This document shows positions 45,169-53,679 of a DNA stretch of 64,000 nt, piece after piece. The stretch covers positions 124,001 through 188,000 of the forward strand of contig CANMHT010000001.1 of NCBI GenBank assembly GCA_947497755.1, read 5' to 3'. The stretch's first letter is position 1; the number at the start of each line of letters is the position of its first letter. The position numbers were made by a program, and so were the translations under genes. The stretch comes from an uncultured Polaribacter sp. Its GTDB lineage: Bacteria > Bacteroidota > Bacteroidia > Flavobacteriales > Flavobacteriaceae. The notes beneath the pieces are model-generated. The model was not told the DNA's origin and did no database searches. It saw nothing but the letters and a program-made list of their open reading frames with translations.

Positions 45169-45744
45169 TTACCAGTTTCCTCTAGATTTTATGTTTTGTT
45201 CACACAAACGAATAATTTCTACGATACGTTTTTCTTTAGTAGCTGTTCTTTTTGCTTGATGTAACCAATACAAATATCCTTTTTTATAACTAGGGCTAAA
45301 GGCTTGAAAGTTTGTAAAGGCATTAGGGTTTTTATCAAATTCGATTTGTAAAATCTTAGGAATTACTAAATTTTCTACATCATCTAAAGCAGTCCAGGAA
45401 CCATTTTGTTTGGCAATTTTTATGGAAGTAAGACCATTAGCGTGCATTAAATCATCTGCAATTAATTGTTTGATATACTTTTTATTAACAGCACTCCAAA
45501 CTGACTTTGCTTTTCTAGGAGAAAAATATTGTTGACGTTTTCCGTTTCCTAAACTTTTTACAGTAGAATCAATCCAACCAAAACACAAAGCTACTTTAAC
45601 TGCTTCTTCCCAACGCATGCTTTCTTCTTTGGCAGTTACTTTATAAAAGATTAGATAAACACCTTCGTATTTATTGTAATTTTCTGAAAGCCATTTTCTC
45701 CATTCAGAATCGTGTTTAAAATACAGTTGTGGTTTTTCTACCAT
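45169..45744 (-). CDS. YdeI/OmpD-associated family protein
   Basis: A 191-residue cytoplasmic protein recognised by WLSENYNKYEGVYLIFYK, ALCFGWIDSTVKSL and the C-terminal YKKGYLYWLHQAKRTATKEKRI. Members are linked to bacteriocin or antimicrobial-peptide tolerance in a few bacteria, but biochemistry is unknown. Its start overlaps the end of the M28 peptidase gene by seven bases, so it is cotranslated with it. Confidence 0.88.
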   Translation of the reverse strand: MVEKPQLYFKHDSEWRKWLSENYNKYEGVYLIFYKVTAKEESMRWEEAVKVALCFGWIDSTVKSLGNGKRQQYFSPRKAKSVWSAVNKKYIKQLIADDLMHANGLTSIKIAKQNGSWTALDDVENLVIPKILQIEFDKNPNAFTNFQAFSPSYKKGYLYWLHQAKRTATKEKRIVEIIRLCEQNIKSRGNW

Positions 45745-47075
45745 TTTCTTACAATTTTTGAAGGGAAAACAATCACACTTTCATGTCCGTCTTTTCCAAC
45801 AGCAGCCACTCCAAAAAAGAAATTATCAATTACGATGCCTTCAAGTAAAAAACGATTTACATTGCCAACAGATCTGCTGTGATCCCAAGTAGGAGAAGTT
45901 GTATCTCTCCAATAAATTTTATAACCAACTGCACCATCCACTTTGTCCCATTGTAATTTTGCTGATGGCTCAACGATTCCGCCAATACCAACATTTTTTG
46001 GTGCTGGTGGAGCAGAAGCTAAATTAGCCATCGTAATTGCATTTACAGCAGTAAGTTTTTTTGCATATTCAAAATTTACATGTTCAAATGTATCACCATA
46101 CTTAATGCCATTTTCTGTTCTAATATCTTGGTGTTGTTGGGTGTAATTTTCATGAGCTTCCATAATTCTGATTCCGGCAAACCCTAAATCATTAAAAGGT
46201 CTATGATGACCACCACGTCCAAAGCGATCTAATCGATAAATCATCATTGGGTTCATTTCTGGCATATATGTTTTAGTCATTTTATGCGTATATCTTGCTA
46301 ACTGACGCGAAATTCCATCAACTTCACCACCATAAAATCGTCTTGCTCTGCGTTGTCTTTCAGTTTCATTTGCAGGAACTGGTTCTGAGAAAATTCTAAA
46401 CGAACGATTGTCAATAACACCATCTACTCCAGTAATGTTACCAATCATATCATTATTTAGTACACCAATAATATCCCAGCCTTTTTCTTTGGCATATTTA
46501 GCCAGTCCAGCGCCACCAAACAAACCTTGTTCTTCTCCAGATAATCCAACATAAATAATACTGCTTTCGAATTGGTACTTAGATAAAACTCTAGCAGCTT
46601 CAATTGTTCCTGCCATACCAGAAGCATTATCATTTGCACCAGGAGCATCAGTGGTAAAATCCATAGTATTGCTAGCTCTTGAATCAATATCTCCAGACAT
46701 TATAATGTATCTATTAGGATATTTTGTGCCTTTCTGAATCGCAACAACATTTACAATCCAAGCATCGTGAGGTACTCTTCGATTTCCTTTTTTGGTTACA
46801 AAATCTTTCTGATAAAAAACATTCAAACAATTGTTGCAGTTTTTAGAAATGCTTTCAAATTCAGATTTAATCCATCGTCTTGCAGCTCCAATACCTCGTG
46901 TATTAGAAAGTGTATCACTAAACGTATTTCTTGTGCCAAAATCTGTAAGTGTTTTGATGTCTTTTTTTATTCTGTTAGCAGAAACGTTATTGATAATGTC
47001 ATAAATTTTTTGCTCAGTTTGAGCAGAAACAGTTAAGCAAAAACAAATAGATAGAATAGAAAGAATTGTTCTCAT
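45738..47075 (-). CDS. Exported M28 family metallopeptidase
   Basis: A 445-residue exported peptidase with a signal peptide (ending LTVSAQ). Metal-site residues of M28 are seen as D149 in GANDNASG, E181-E182 in SGEEQG, D209 in NNDMIG and a late His in EAHENY. At the position of the first ligand (usually AHxDS) the sequence is SGDIDSR, with D129 replacing His. A fibronectin-III-like domain (about 355-440) ends the protein. It lies 3 bases after the polytopic protein gene and overlaps the YdeI-like gene. Confidence 0.88.
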   Translation of the reverse strand: MRTILSILSICFCLTVSAQTEQKIYDIINNVSANRIKKDIKTLTDFGTRNTFSDTLSNTRGIGAARRWIKSEFESISKNCNNCLNVFYQKDFVTKKGNRRVPHDAWIVNVVAIQKGTKYPNRYIIMSGDIDSRASNTMDFTTDAPGANDNASGMAGTIEAARVLSKYQFESSIIYVGLSGEEQGLFGGAGLAKYAKEKGWDIIGVLNNDMIGNITGVDGVIDNRSFRIFSEPVPANETERQRRARRFYGGEVDGISRQLARYTHKMTKTYMPEMNPMMIYRLDRFGRGGHHRPFNDLGFAGIRIMEAHENYTQQHQDIRTENGIKYGDTFEHVNFEYAKKLTAVNAITMANLASAPPAPKNVGIGGIVEPSAKLQWDKVDGAVGYKIYWRDTTSPTWDHSRSVGNVNRFLLEGIVIDNFFFGVAAVGKDGHESVIVFPSKIVRKW

Positions 47076-47078
47076 AAA

Positions 47079-48413
47079 TTATTTTTTAAATCGCCAAAAC
47101 GGAATTTTAGCTAAGATTAAATTTGTAGTGTCTTTGTTACGAATTCTTTTTCTAGTAATTTCTAAAACATGCTTACCATAGGACAATGTATCAATATCTA
47201 AGAATGTTTCAAATCCTAATTTTTTAAATTTATTTGTAGTGGCAATAAAATCAGATTTGTACTTTTTACTATCAATATATACATTGTAAATGTTATTAAG
47301 AGTCTTGTAATACTCTTTCCTTAAACTATCTTTTTTTCTCGCTGTTTTAAATCCAAAATCACTCCAAAAAATAGCCGTAGATTTTAAACCACGTTGATCA
47401 AAATCTGGTTTCAATCCTTTATTGTAATTGAAAACTCTATCTTCCATAGATTCTTTGTACACGATAAAAACATTTAAATAAGAATCGGTAATTACTTTAG
47501 AAGGAATGGTTGCAACTCTAATAAAATCATTTTTTTTGGTAATTAGATTGTCATAATTATTAGGATTTGCATATACCTCAGAAGAGGGTAAATCTTGTTT
47601 TAAATAATTTGATTTTTTATAGGTGAAAGTGGTTAAAAATACAATGGCAATATAAACAGGAATTAAGATGAAACTCAATCTTTTTCCGAATCTATTATCT
47701 AAGAAGTTATACACCAAAGGTCTGTAAAGAAACGATAATGTGATGAAACTAAATATCTTATAGATAGGGAAATATATCTTTGAAATCCATTTTTTCTTTT
47801 TTAAAAAACCTTGACTAATAAAATCAACAAAAGTTAAAAAAGATCCGAAGAGTACAAATAAAATTAGTGTAACCCCAATACCAACAGAGATTTTATCCCA
47901 GTTACCATTTAAATCGTTGTCTAAAAAAATAAAGACACAAGCAAGTAGTGCTAAAAGAGAAAATAAACAGGCAAGAAAATAAAAGATAAATAAGAAAGAA
48001 ACGGCAAATAATACACTACAATAGTTTTCTAGTGTAGCAATATATTTATCAAAAGATCCGATTCTTTTTTGTAAGAAATTGGTAAACTTTGGAGAGTAAT
48101 TTAGTTCGTTATAATCAATATCACCAGAAACATATCTTAATCCAAGTGCGCCAATCCAAAGTCCTCTTAAAACGACATGAATTAAAAGGTTGGAAATTAA
48201 AATCCAACAAGAAACTCTAGCCGCAAACCAAAGAAAGGTTTCTGCAAACCTGTTTTCGTTTCTTGCAATATCATGATTTAGTTCAATAAAATCTGTTGCT
48301 GAGAATAAACCAAAAATGGCAAAACCAGAAATTAATAATTCTAATTGCCAGCTTTCTTGTTGTAGTTTGTCTAATAAATCTTTAAATACAGAACTTTTGT
48401 AATCTTTGCTCAT
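47079..48413 (-). CDS. Polytopic membrane protein of unknown function
   Basis: I do not recognise this 444-residue protein. It has about seven or eight transmembrane helices in residues 25-275 and a soluble C-terminal domain of about 170 residues (residues 275-444, lysine- and aspartate-rich). The N-terminus SVFKDLLDKLQQESWQLELLISGFAIFGLF is amphipathic. It is the first gene of a three-gene group with the M28 peptidase and the YdeI-like gene. A sensor or transporter is possible. Confidence 0.75.
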   Translation of the reverse strand: MSKDYKSSVFKDLLDKLQQESWQLELLISGFAIFGLFSATDFIELNHDIARNENRFAETFLWFAARVSCWILISNLLIHVVLRGLWIGALGLRYVSGDIDYNELNYSPKFTNFLQKRIGSFDKYIATLENYCSVLFAVSFLFIFYFLACLFSLLALLACVFIFLDNDLNGNWDKISVGIGVTLILFVLFGSFLTFVDFISQGFLKKKKWISKIYFPIYKIFSFITLSFLYRPLVYNFLDNRFGKRLSFILIPVYIAIVFLTTFTYKKSNYLKQDLPSSEVYANPNNYDNLITKKNDFIRVATIPSKVITDSYLNVFIVYKESMEDRVFNYNKGLKPDFDQRGLKSTAIFWSDFGFKTARKKDSLRKEYYKTLNNIYNVYIDSKKYKSDFIATTNKFKKLGFETFLDIDTLSYGKHVLEITRKRIRNKDTTNLILAKIPFWRFKK

Positions 48414-48458
48414 GCCTAAAATTTGTACAGTTTAAAGATAGGTACTTTGTAAAAAACA

Positions 48459-48490
48459 AAAAAACCACTTCTGTTTAGAAATGGTTTTTT
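48459..48490 (-). terminator. Intrinsic terminator after the DUF6249 gene
   Basis: A 14-bp stem with one mismatch (core AACCACTTCT / AGAAATGGTT) and a 4-nt loop is flanked by A and T runs, about 20 bases beyond the minus-strand stop at 48511. Confidence 0.8.
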
Positions 48491-48510
48491 AACAAATTAG
48501 AGTAGTAATT

Positions 48511-48897
48511 TTACTCTTCTTTATCCATTTTTTTTGTCATATTGAATCCTACCAATAGAGCAGATCCTGCAGATAAAAAGATAGATGCTGCATAGAAAAC
48601 TCCGTCATCAATATATCTTTCTGGTCTGTTAGCCCAAGAACCACTATATCCAAAGTTATAAGCTAAAATAGATCCTAAAAGAATTCCTACACCAATACCA
48701 ATGGCTAATAAAGCTACATTTAAAATGAATACTTTGGCAAATGACGATGATCCTTTTTTTCTTCCTATATTGAAAATTTTTGCATCAGCTCCTTTTTCAA
48801 TTAAAGCCAGTCTTTCTTTATTTCTTGTAGAAAAGAATAAATAAAAGATTCCGAAAAATGTTCCAAAAATTACTGCTAATACTGCTACTTCTTCCAT
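48511..48897 (-). CDS. DUF6249 membrane protein divergent from the ECF sigma gene
   Basis: A 128-residue protein with three hydrophobic segments (about 3-21, 55-77 and 100-118) and the linker NKERLALIEKGADAKIFNIGRKKG typical of DUF6249. Function is unknown. It is divergent from an ECF sigma factor gene, and its promoter region contains an element identical in form to that of the sigma gene, which suggests it is a direct target of that sigma factor. Confidence 0.8.
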   Translation of the reverse strand: MEEVAVLAVIFGTFFGIFYLFFSTRNKERLALIEKGADAKIFNIGRKKGSSSFAKVFILNVALLAIGIGVGILLGSILAYNFGYSGSWANRPERYIDDGVFYAASIFLSAGSALLVGFNMTKKMDKEE

Positions 48898-48948
48898 ATT
48901 GTGTTTATTTTAATTTTTAAATGATTATTTTAATGCGTTCATTCCATA

Positions 48949-48977
48949 TGACTTGGAAGTTTTAAAAAAGGTTACAA
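48949..48977 (-). promoter_or_regulatory. Predicted ECF promoter for the DUF6249 gene
   Basis: On the minus strand TTGTAACCT (48977-48969), 15 bases, then AGTCA (48953-48949), about 50 bases before the ATG. The same element with the same spacing faces the other way at 49008-49036. Confidence 0.6.
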
Positions 48978-49007
48978 AAAAAGAAAAATTATTTTTTTTA
49001 TGATTTA

Positions 49008-49036
49008 TTGTAACCTATTATACCTCTTAATAGTCA
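49008..49036 (+). promoter_or_regulatory. Predicted autoregulatory ECF promoter of the sigma factor gene
   Basis: TTGTAACCT (49008-49016), 15 bases, AGTCA (49032-49036), 11 bases before the ATG. It is the mirror copy of the divergent element, and it differs from the vegetative TAnnTTTG form. Confidence 0.6.
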
Positions 49037-49047
49037 AAGATAATGAG

Positions 49048-49632
49048 ATGACTAATAAAACTGATGAATACTATATTGAGCTTACCTTAAAAGGTGATGT
49101 AAATGCTTTTGCTTTTCTAGTAGAAAAGTATAAGGATATGGTATTTACATTAGCGTTAAAAATGGTGAAGAGTAGAGAAGAAGCAGAAGAAGTATCTCAA
49201 GATGCTTTTATTAAAGCATATAAATACTTGCCTAAGTTTAAAGGAGATTCAAAATTTTCTACTTGGCTGTATAAAATAGCATATAATACAAGTTTAGATG
49301 CGATTAAAAAGAAATCTAATCATTATAATAATGTAACTATAGATGAAATTACTGTTAACTATATTTCATCAGTAGAGACTATTTTAGACGGAATTGAAAA
49401 AGAAGAAAGAGCTACAGTAATAAATAACTGTTTGCAACAATTGCCAGAAGAAGAAAGAGTAATTTTATTGTTTTTTTATTTTAAAGAGTTAAGTTTGAAA
49501 GAAATTGTAGAAGTGACTTCTATGAGTGAAGCAAACGTAAAAGTAAAATTACATAGAGCTCGAAAAAAATTATTAAGTATTGTAAAGAAAACAGTAGAAC
49601 CAGAGTTAATAAATCATTATGGGAGAAAATAA
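49048..49632 (+). CDS. ECF RNA polymerase sigma factor
   Basis: A 194-residue ECF sigma factor. Region 2 spans DVNAFAFLVEKYKDMVFTLALKMVKSREEAEEVSQDAFIKAYKYLPKF and region 4 has LPEEERVILLFFYFKELSLKEIVEVTSMSEANVKVKLHRARKKL as its HTH. I chose ATG 49048 over ATG 49000, as the longer version would start inside the predicted -35 region. It overlaps the next gene, a probable anti-sigma factor, by 14 bases. Autoregulation is suggested by the mirrored promoter pair upstream. Confidence 0.93.
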   Translation: MTNKTDEYYIELTLKGDVNAFAFLVEKYKDMVFTLALKMVKSREEAEEVSQDAFIKAYKYLPKFKGDSKFSTWLYKIAYNTSLDAIKKKSNHYNNVTIDEITVNYISSVETILDGIEKEERATVINNCLQQLPEEERVILLFFYFKELSLKEIVEVTSMSEANVKVKLHRARKKLLSIVKKTVEPELINHYGRK

Positions 49633-50029
49633 ACACATTGAAGAACTGGATGCTTTTGCAAAGAAGTATGTAAAAGAAATTCCAACAGAAACTCCTTCGG
49701 TAAATTTTACCGCTAATCTAATGCAAAAAATTACCGAATTAGAAAGTACTACTATTACTTATAAACCATTAATTTCTAAAAAGATGTGGTTTGTAATTAT
49801 AACTGCAATTATTGCTGTTATTATTGTGCCGTTTACATCGTCAGAAGAGCCAATCTTTACCTTACCAGAATTCAATTTATCGTTCTTAGAAAAAATGAAT
49901 TTATCTGGAGTATTTGAAAGTATTAATATTTCTAATAGTGTAGTATTTTTAGCAATGATATTTTCTGTCTTTATTTTTGTTCAGATAGTGTATTTAAAGA
50001 ATCATTTTGAAAGACAGATTAACGGCTAA
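49619..50029 (+). CDS. Probable membrane anti-sigma factor
   Basis: A 136-residue protein with a short cytoplasmic N-terminus (residues 1-55) and two hydrophobic helices (about 57-75 and 108-126). Cotranslation with the ECF sigma gene (14-base overlap) is the main reason for the call. The N-terminus has no clear zinc-binding anti-sigma motif, so the anti-sigma role is inferred from context. Confidence 0.72.
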   Translation: MGENKHIEELDAFAKKYVKEIPTETPSVNFTANLMQKITELESTTITYKPLISKKMWFVIITAIIAVIIVPFTSSEEPIFTLPEFNLSFLEKMNLSGVFESINISNSVVFLAMIFSVFIFVQIVYLKNHFERQING

Positions 50030-50030
50030 T

Positions 50031-50882
50031 TTATTCTGATACTAAAGCCAATAAGGTTCCTGTTTTATTCACTATTATTCTAGAAATATTTTTGTGTTTG
50101 CTTTCTGAGAATTTGTGAAAAACCGACCATGTTGTATCTGTTTTAGGATTGAATTTTAATAATTCATTTCCGTTTGCCAACAGTAAAACACCATTAGGTA
50201 ACCAACAGATATCTTCTTTTTTACCAACAGTGTTAATAATTAATTTAGTCTCTTTTGTTTTTGGATGCAAAGATCTTACCTCCCAATTTTCTTTAGCCTT
50301 ACTAATGTAGCTTACCAATTCTGTATTAGGGATTTTATGTAATGATCTTCCTACTTTTTTCTGTATGGTTGTGTTTTTTTTAGATTTAAATTTGTGAATG
50401 ATTAAATCCAAATCTTTATCTACAATTGTAACTACAATAGCAGTATTCTTTTTATACCACATAGGGTAAGCAACTTTTAAGTTGGCAATAAGCTCTTTAC
50501 TTTCTTTAGTCTTTTCATCGTATTTATAAAATCGTTGTAAGCCATCTTTGTCTAATCTTACAGCAGAAACATGTTTAGATTTTGGAATTCTTTGAGGAGA
50601 ATATTCTCCTCCATTTGGTGTATTACTTAAAAATTTAATCTTACCCGATTTAATATTGTATTTAGCAATATCTGTTTGTCCGTTTCTTGTAGATGAAAAT
50701 ACAATGGATTTTTTTGAATAAAAATGTGGTTGACTATCGTAACCATCATTATTAGAGATATTTTTGCCTGTAGTTACTTTATAAGTGCCATTAGTATTGG
50801 TAAGTTTATAAAGATATACTTCTGTATTTGATTGGGCTATTGCAAATGAACTTACAAACAATAACAATATTAATTTTTTCAT
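50031..50882 (-). CDS. Exported TolB-like beta-propeller protein
   Basis: A 283-residue protein with a signal peptide (ending SSFAIAQ) and repeated WD40/TolB-type strands, such as SQPHFYSKKSIVFSSTRNGQTDIAKYNIKSGKI. These propellers bind proteins or ligands in the periplasm. It is convergent with the anti-sigma gene, with one base between the stops. Specific role unknown. Confidence 0.82.
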   Translation of the reverse strand: MKKLILLLFVSSFAIAQSNTEVYLYKLTNTNGTYKVTTGKNISNNDGYDSQPHFYSKKSIVFSSTRNGQTDIAKYNIKSGKIKFLSNTPNGGEYSPQRIPKSKHVSAVRLDKDGLQRFYKYDEKTKESKELIANLKVAYPMWYKKNTAIVVTIVDKDLDLIIHKFKSKKNTTIQKKVGRSLHKIPNTELVSYISKAKENWEVRSLHPKTKETKLIINTVGKKEDICWLPNGVLLLANGNELLKFNPKTDTTWSVFHKFSESKHKNISRIIVNKTGTLLALVSE

Positions 50883-51244
50883 AAGTAAGATTGTATAAGT
50901 TAGAAATGCACTAATCTAGTCCTTTTTTTTGTTTTATCAATTTTGAATTAGATTATTTGTAAACAGCGTTTTTACTTATTGGGTTAAGTATTAACACCTG
51001 TTTGTAAAAACTCGTAGTTGTACGTTAAAATGTACTGACTTTTTTTTAGACATTTATACTATAATAATTTCATCATGTCGTTTTACTGATAGAAAAGCAT
51101 TATTATAAATTATTTAGGGGTTATAATATGTTTGTTTGAGGTAAAATAAAGTAACAGTTATTATTATAAAGGCGTAATCCACAACAGAAATGTTGTGGAT
51201 TATTGCTTTATATACTTTCCTATTTGTTATAAAAACAAAAACAT
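50883..51244. other. 362-base gene-free gap
   Basis: No credible coding frame or RNA gene is seen. It contains an 8-bp inverted pair GTTTTTAC (50968-50975) / GTAAAAAC (51004-51011) and, at its right end, a long hairpin beyond the GNAT gene. The left end must hold the promoter of the propeller gene, but I see no good -7 match. Confidence 0.55.
51175..51202 (-). terminator. Hairpin terminator after the GNAT gene
   Basis: An 11-bp stem TAATCCACAAC / GTTGTGGATTA with a 6-nt loop lies about 43 bases beyond the minus-strand GNAT stop. Additional imperfect pairing extends it. The T tract is weak, so efficiency is uncertain. Confidence 0.6.
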
Positions 51245-51802
51245 TTAATATGCTAAATACATAATATGATTAGGATTTGTATGTGTAGCTGATATTCTAA
51301 AATCGTAGTTGTCTACAATTTGGAAGCCCATTTTAGTATAAAACTTAATAGCTCGTGTATTTTCAACCCAAACAGCCAACCAAATACCTGCTTGTTTTTG
51401 TTGTTTTGAAAACTGAATTGAAAAGTCGAACAATTCTTTGCCTAAGTTGTTGCCATAAAACTCCTTGAATAAATACAATCTGCTCATATAAGTTATATTC
51501 TTTGTTTTGATATGTTCAGAAGGAGTATTTAAGGTGATTTTGGTATAACCTGCCAATTGCCCATCTTTATAAATTACATAATAATGGTTATTGGGATTTT
51601 CTAATTCTTTTACAATATTTTCTACACTAAAATTATCGGTTACATAATTACTAATATCTTCTTTAGAAGCAGAATGTCCATGTGCCGTTAAAAAAGAAGC
51701 TTTAGCAAGGTTGGCTAATTCTTTTGCATGTTCTGTTGTTGCTTTTGTGATTGTGTTCAATACTATTGATTTGTTGGCGTTAGCTATAATATTACTAAGC
51801 AA
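51245..51802 (-). CDS. GNAT family N-acetyltransferase
   Basis: A 185-residue acetyltransferase with TEHAKELANLAKASF at the N-terminus, LYLFKEFYGNNLGKELF as the acetyl-CoA-binding loop, and IWLAVWVENTRAIKFYTKMGF. It resembles the GNAT at 9170-9685. It begins one base after the HxlR regulator gene ends, so it is probably under that regulator's control. Acceptor unknown. Confidence 0.87.
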   Translation of the reverse strand: MLSNIIANANKSIVLNTITKATTEHAKELANLAKASFLTAHGHSASKEDISNYVTDNFSVENIVKELENPNNHYYVIYKDGQLAGYTKITLNTPSEHIKTKNITYMSRLYLFKEFYGNNLGKELFDFSIQFSKQQKQAGIWLAVWVENTRAIKFYTKMGFQIVDNYDFRISATHTNPNHIMYLAY

Positions 51803-51803
51803 A

Positions 51804-52160
51804 CTATTTTTTAATTTGCTTCATGGTTTTTTCTCCCCACTCATTCATCTGAGTTAAGACTGGTAAAATACCTTTACCAAATTCAGTAAGCTTGTATTCT
51901 ACTCGTAAGGGAACTTCATTAAAAATTTCTTTTTGAATTATTTTGTCAGATTCTAATTCTGAAATGGTATTTGAAAGCATTTTGTCACTGATATTCGGTA
52001 AAACTTCTTTTAAGCGATTAAATCTAACAAAACCTTCATTAATTTTCCATAAAACAGCAGGTTTCCACCGTTTACCAATAAATCGAAGAGTTGTAATAAA
52101 AGGACAGTCATAAACTAAAAACTGTTCATTTTCAAAATTTGTTGATGTTATTTTTCTCAT
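51804..52160 (-). CDS. HxlR family transcriptional regulator
   Basis: A 118-residue winged-helix regulator with the family pattern CPFITTLRFIGKRWKPAVLWKIN (an N-terminal cysteine near residue 19) and RFNRLKEVLPNISDKMLSNTISELESDKII. HxlR-type proteins often sense electrophiles through that cysteine. An inverted repeat directly upstream (52161-52178) is a likely operator also covering the divergent oxidoreductase gene. Confidence 0.9.
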   Translation of the reverse strand: MRKITSTNFENEQFLVYDCPFITTLRFIGKRWKPAVLWKINEGFVRFNRLKEVLPNISDKMLSNTISELESDKIIQKEIFNEVPLRVEYKLTEFGKGILPVLTQMNEWGEKTMKQIKK

Positions 52161-52178
52161 ACTAACTTTTTTGTTAGT
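52161..52178. promoter_or_regulatory. Probable HxlR operator
   Basis: ACTAAC-N6-GTTAGT is a perfect 6-bp inverted repeat that begins one base before the HxlR start codon, in the gap to the divergent oxidoreductase gene. Confidence 0.6.
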
Positions 52179-52242
52179 TGCTTACCATTTGGTTGTTATG
52201 AGGTAAAAATACAATTTTGTCTTATAATTAAAAAAGTAATAT

Positions 52243-52845
52243 ATGATTATTAGTTTTATTGGTGCAGGAAATGTGGCATCAAATCTTGGGAATTTGTTTA
52301 TTAAAGCTGGACATGACATAAGATATGGAGTATTAAACCCTAAAGAAAATCAACTTACTATTTCTGATGCATGTACTATTGGAGAGGTTATTTGTTTTGC
52401 TATTCCATATTCAGCAATGAAAGAAACTCTGAATAAAAATAAAGAAGCTTTAAAAGGTAAAATTGTAATAGATATTACAAATGCAATTAGTATTAAAGAC
52501 TGGTCTCCTTTGTTTTTAGGAGAAGATAGTGGAGGGGAGCAAGTAGCCCGATTATTACCAGAAAGTAGAGTTGTAAAAGCATTTAATACAATTTTTGCTG
52601 ATGTTATGAATGCAGATAAACAGTTTTTTAATGGGCAAAAATTAACAGCATTTATAGCATCTGATGATAAAAAAGCAGCTATAATAGTTAAAGAATTAGC
52701 AGATCAAATTGGATTTCAGGGATTAGTTGTAAATGGAATTAAAAATGCACGATATTTAGAAGCGATTGCTCATTTAAACATAGCTATTGCGATGAATGAA
52801 GGAGGAACTGATGCTGGTTTTACTTATTTTCAAAGAGAACTATAA
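52243..52845 (+). CDS. NADPH-dependent F420 reductase-like oxidoreductase
   Basis: A 200-residue Rossmann-fold protein of the NADP oxidoreductase/F420-dependent group, opening ISFIGAGNVASNLGNLFIKAGHDI and with VVKAFNTIFADVM in the middle. F420 is not made by this group of bacteria, so the partner is another substrate. It is divergent from an HxlR regulator and directly abuts the SnoaL-like gene. Confidence 0.87.
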   Translation: MIISFIGAGNVASNLGNLFIKAGHDIRYGVLNPKENQLTISDACTIGEVICFAIPYSAMKETLNKNKEALKGKIVIDITNAISIKDWSPLFLGEDSGGEQVARLLPESRVVKAFNTIFADVMNADKQFFNGQKLTAFIASDDKKAAIIVKELADQIGFQGLVVNGIKNARYLEAIAHLNIAIAMNEGGTDAGFTYFQREL

Positions 52846-53256
52846 ATGAGACTATTAGTAGCAAGTATGCTATTTTTAACCAGTAATTTTATTATGGCTC
52901 AAAAACCGACAATGAAAACATGGACTAATTTGTGGTATAAAGCAGATAAAGAAGCATTTCAAAAGATATATGCTAAAAACGCCTTGATTTTTCCACCTCA
53001 TAAGGCCGTAGTACAAGGGAATAAAAATATTTTAGAATTTATGAAAGGAGGTTTAGGAAAAGTAAATGTAATCTTTGAACCTACAATCTTAATTGTAAAT
53101 ACTAATATAGCTTTTGAATCTGGTATTTTTAAAGATACTGAGTTGTTGAGTAATAATGTTCTAGCAAAAGGCAATTATTCGGTTTCTTGGATTTTAGAAA
53201 ATTCTAATTGGAAAATTTTATGTCATTCATGGTCAATGCCTAAAAAAGAAGAATAA
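52846..53256 (+). CDS. Exported SnoaL/DUF4440-like protein
   Basis: A 136-residue protein with a signal peptide (MRLLVASMLFLTSNFIMAQ) and an NTF2-like cone fold, recognised by ADKEAFQKIYAKNALIFPPHKAVVQGNKNILEFM and YSVSWILENSNWKILCHSWSM. Such domains bind small molecules or act as ketosteroid-isomerase-type enzymes. Its ATG directly follows the upstream stop. Confidence 0.82.
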   Translation: MRLLVASMLFLTSNFIMAQKPTMKTWTNLWYKADKEAFQKIYAKNALIFPPHKAVVQGNKNILEFMKGGLGKVNVIFEPTILIVNTNIAFESGIFKDTELLSNNVLAKGNYSVSWILENSNWKILCHSWSMPKKEE

Positions 53257-53318
53257 ACTTTATCAATTAATAATGTACTTAATAAGGTTTTTTTAAGAAA
53301 TTCTTTTCTTTTTAGAAG

Positions 53319-53597
53319 TTAGAATATTTCAGGATAGAAACCTTCAGCAATAGCTCCAACAGCCATAGAAATCCAAAGTAATACAATAGCTAAAATTATT
53401 TTTACTAAATAATGAATAGAAAAGCCTACTAGTTTTTTAATGAGTTTATTGGAGGCCGGAATATAAAGAAAGGAAATTGTAATAAACGCTAAACCTAGCA
53501 TAGTGTCGTTTCCTCTTAGAATATTCAATACACCGATAATGAAAATTAAAAAACCAGCGAACCAACTAACAGAATTGAATAAAGATGTAGTTTTCAT
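53319..53597 (-). CDS. Small membrane protein
   Basis: A 92-residue protein with three hydrophobic segments (about 10-30, 33-52 and 58-85). It is not recognised. It stands convergent to the SnoaL-like gene. A -7-like GATTTTTG precedes it. Confidence 0.62.
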   Translation of the reverse strand: MKTTSLFNSVSWFAGFLIFIIGVLNILRGNDTMLGLAFITISFLYIPASNKLIKKLVGFSIHYLVKIILAIVLLWISMAVGAIAEGFYPEIF

Positions 53598-53679
53598 AAT
53601 CAGTAAATAGTTAGAACCTCTAATTTACAAAAATCTCTTTTATCAATAAAATGGTTAAAAGGTATTGGTCAATAGAATA

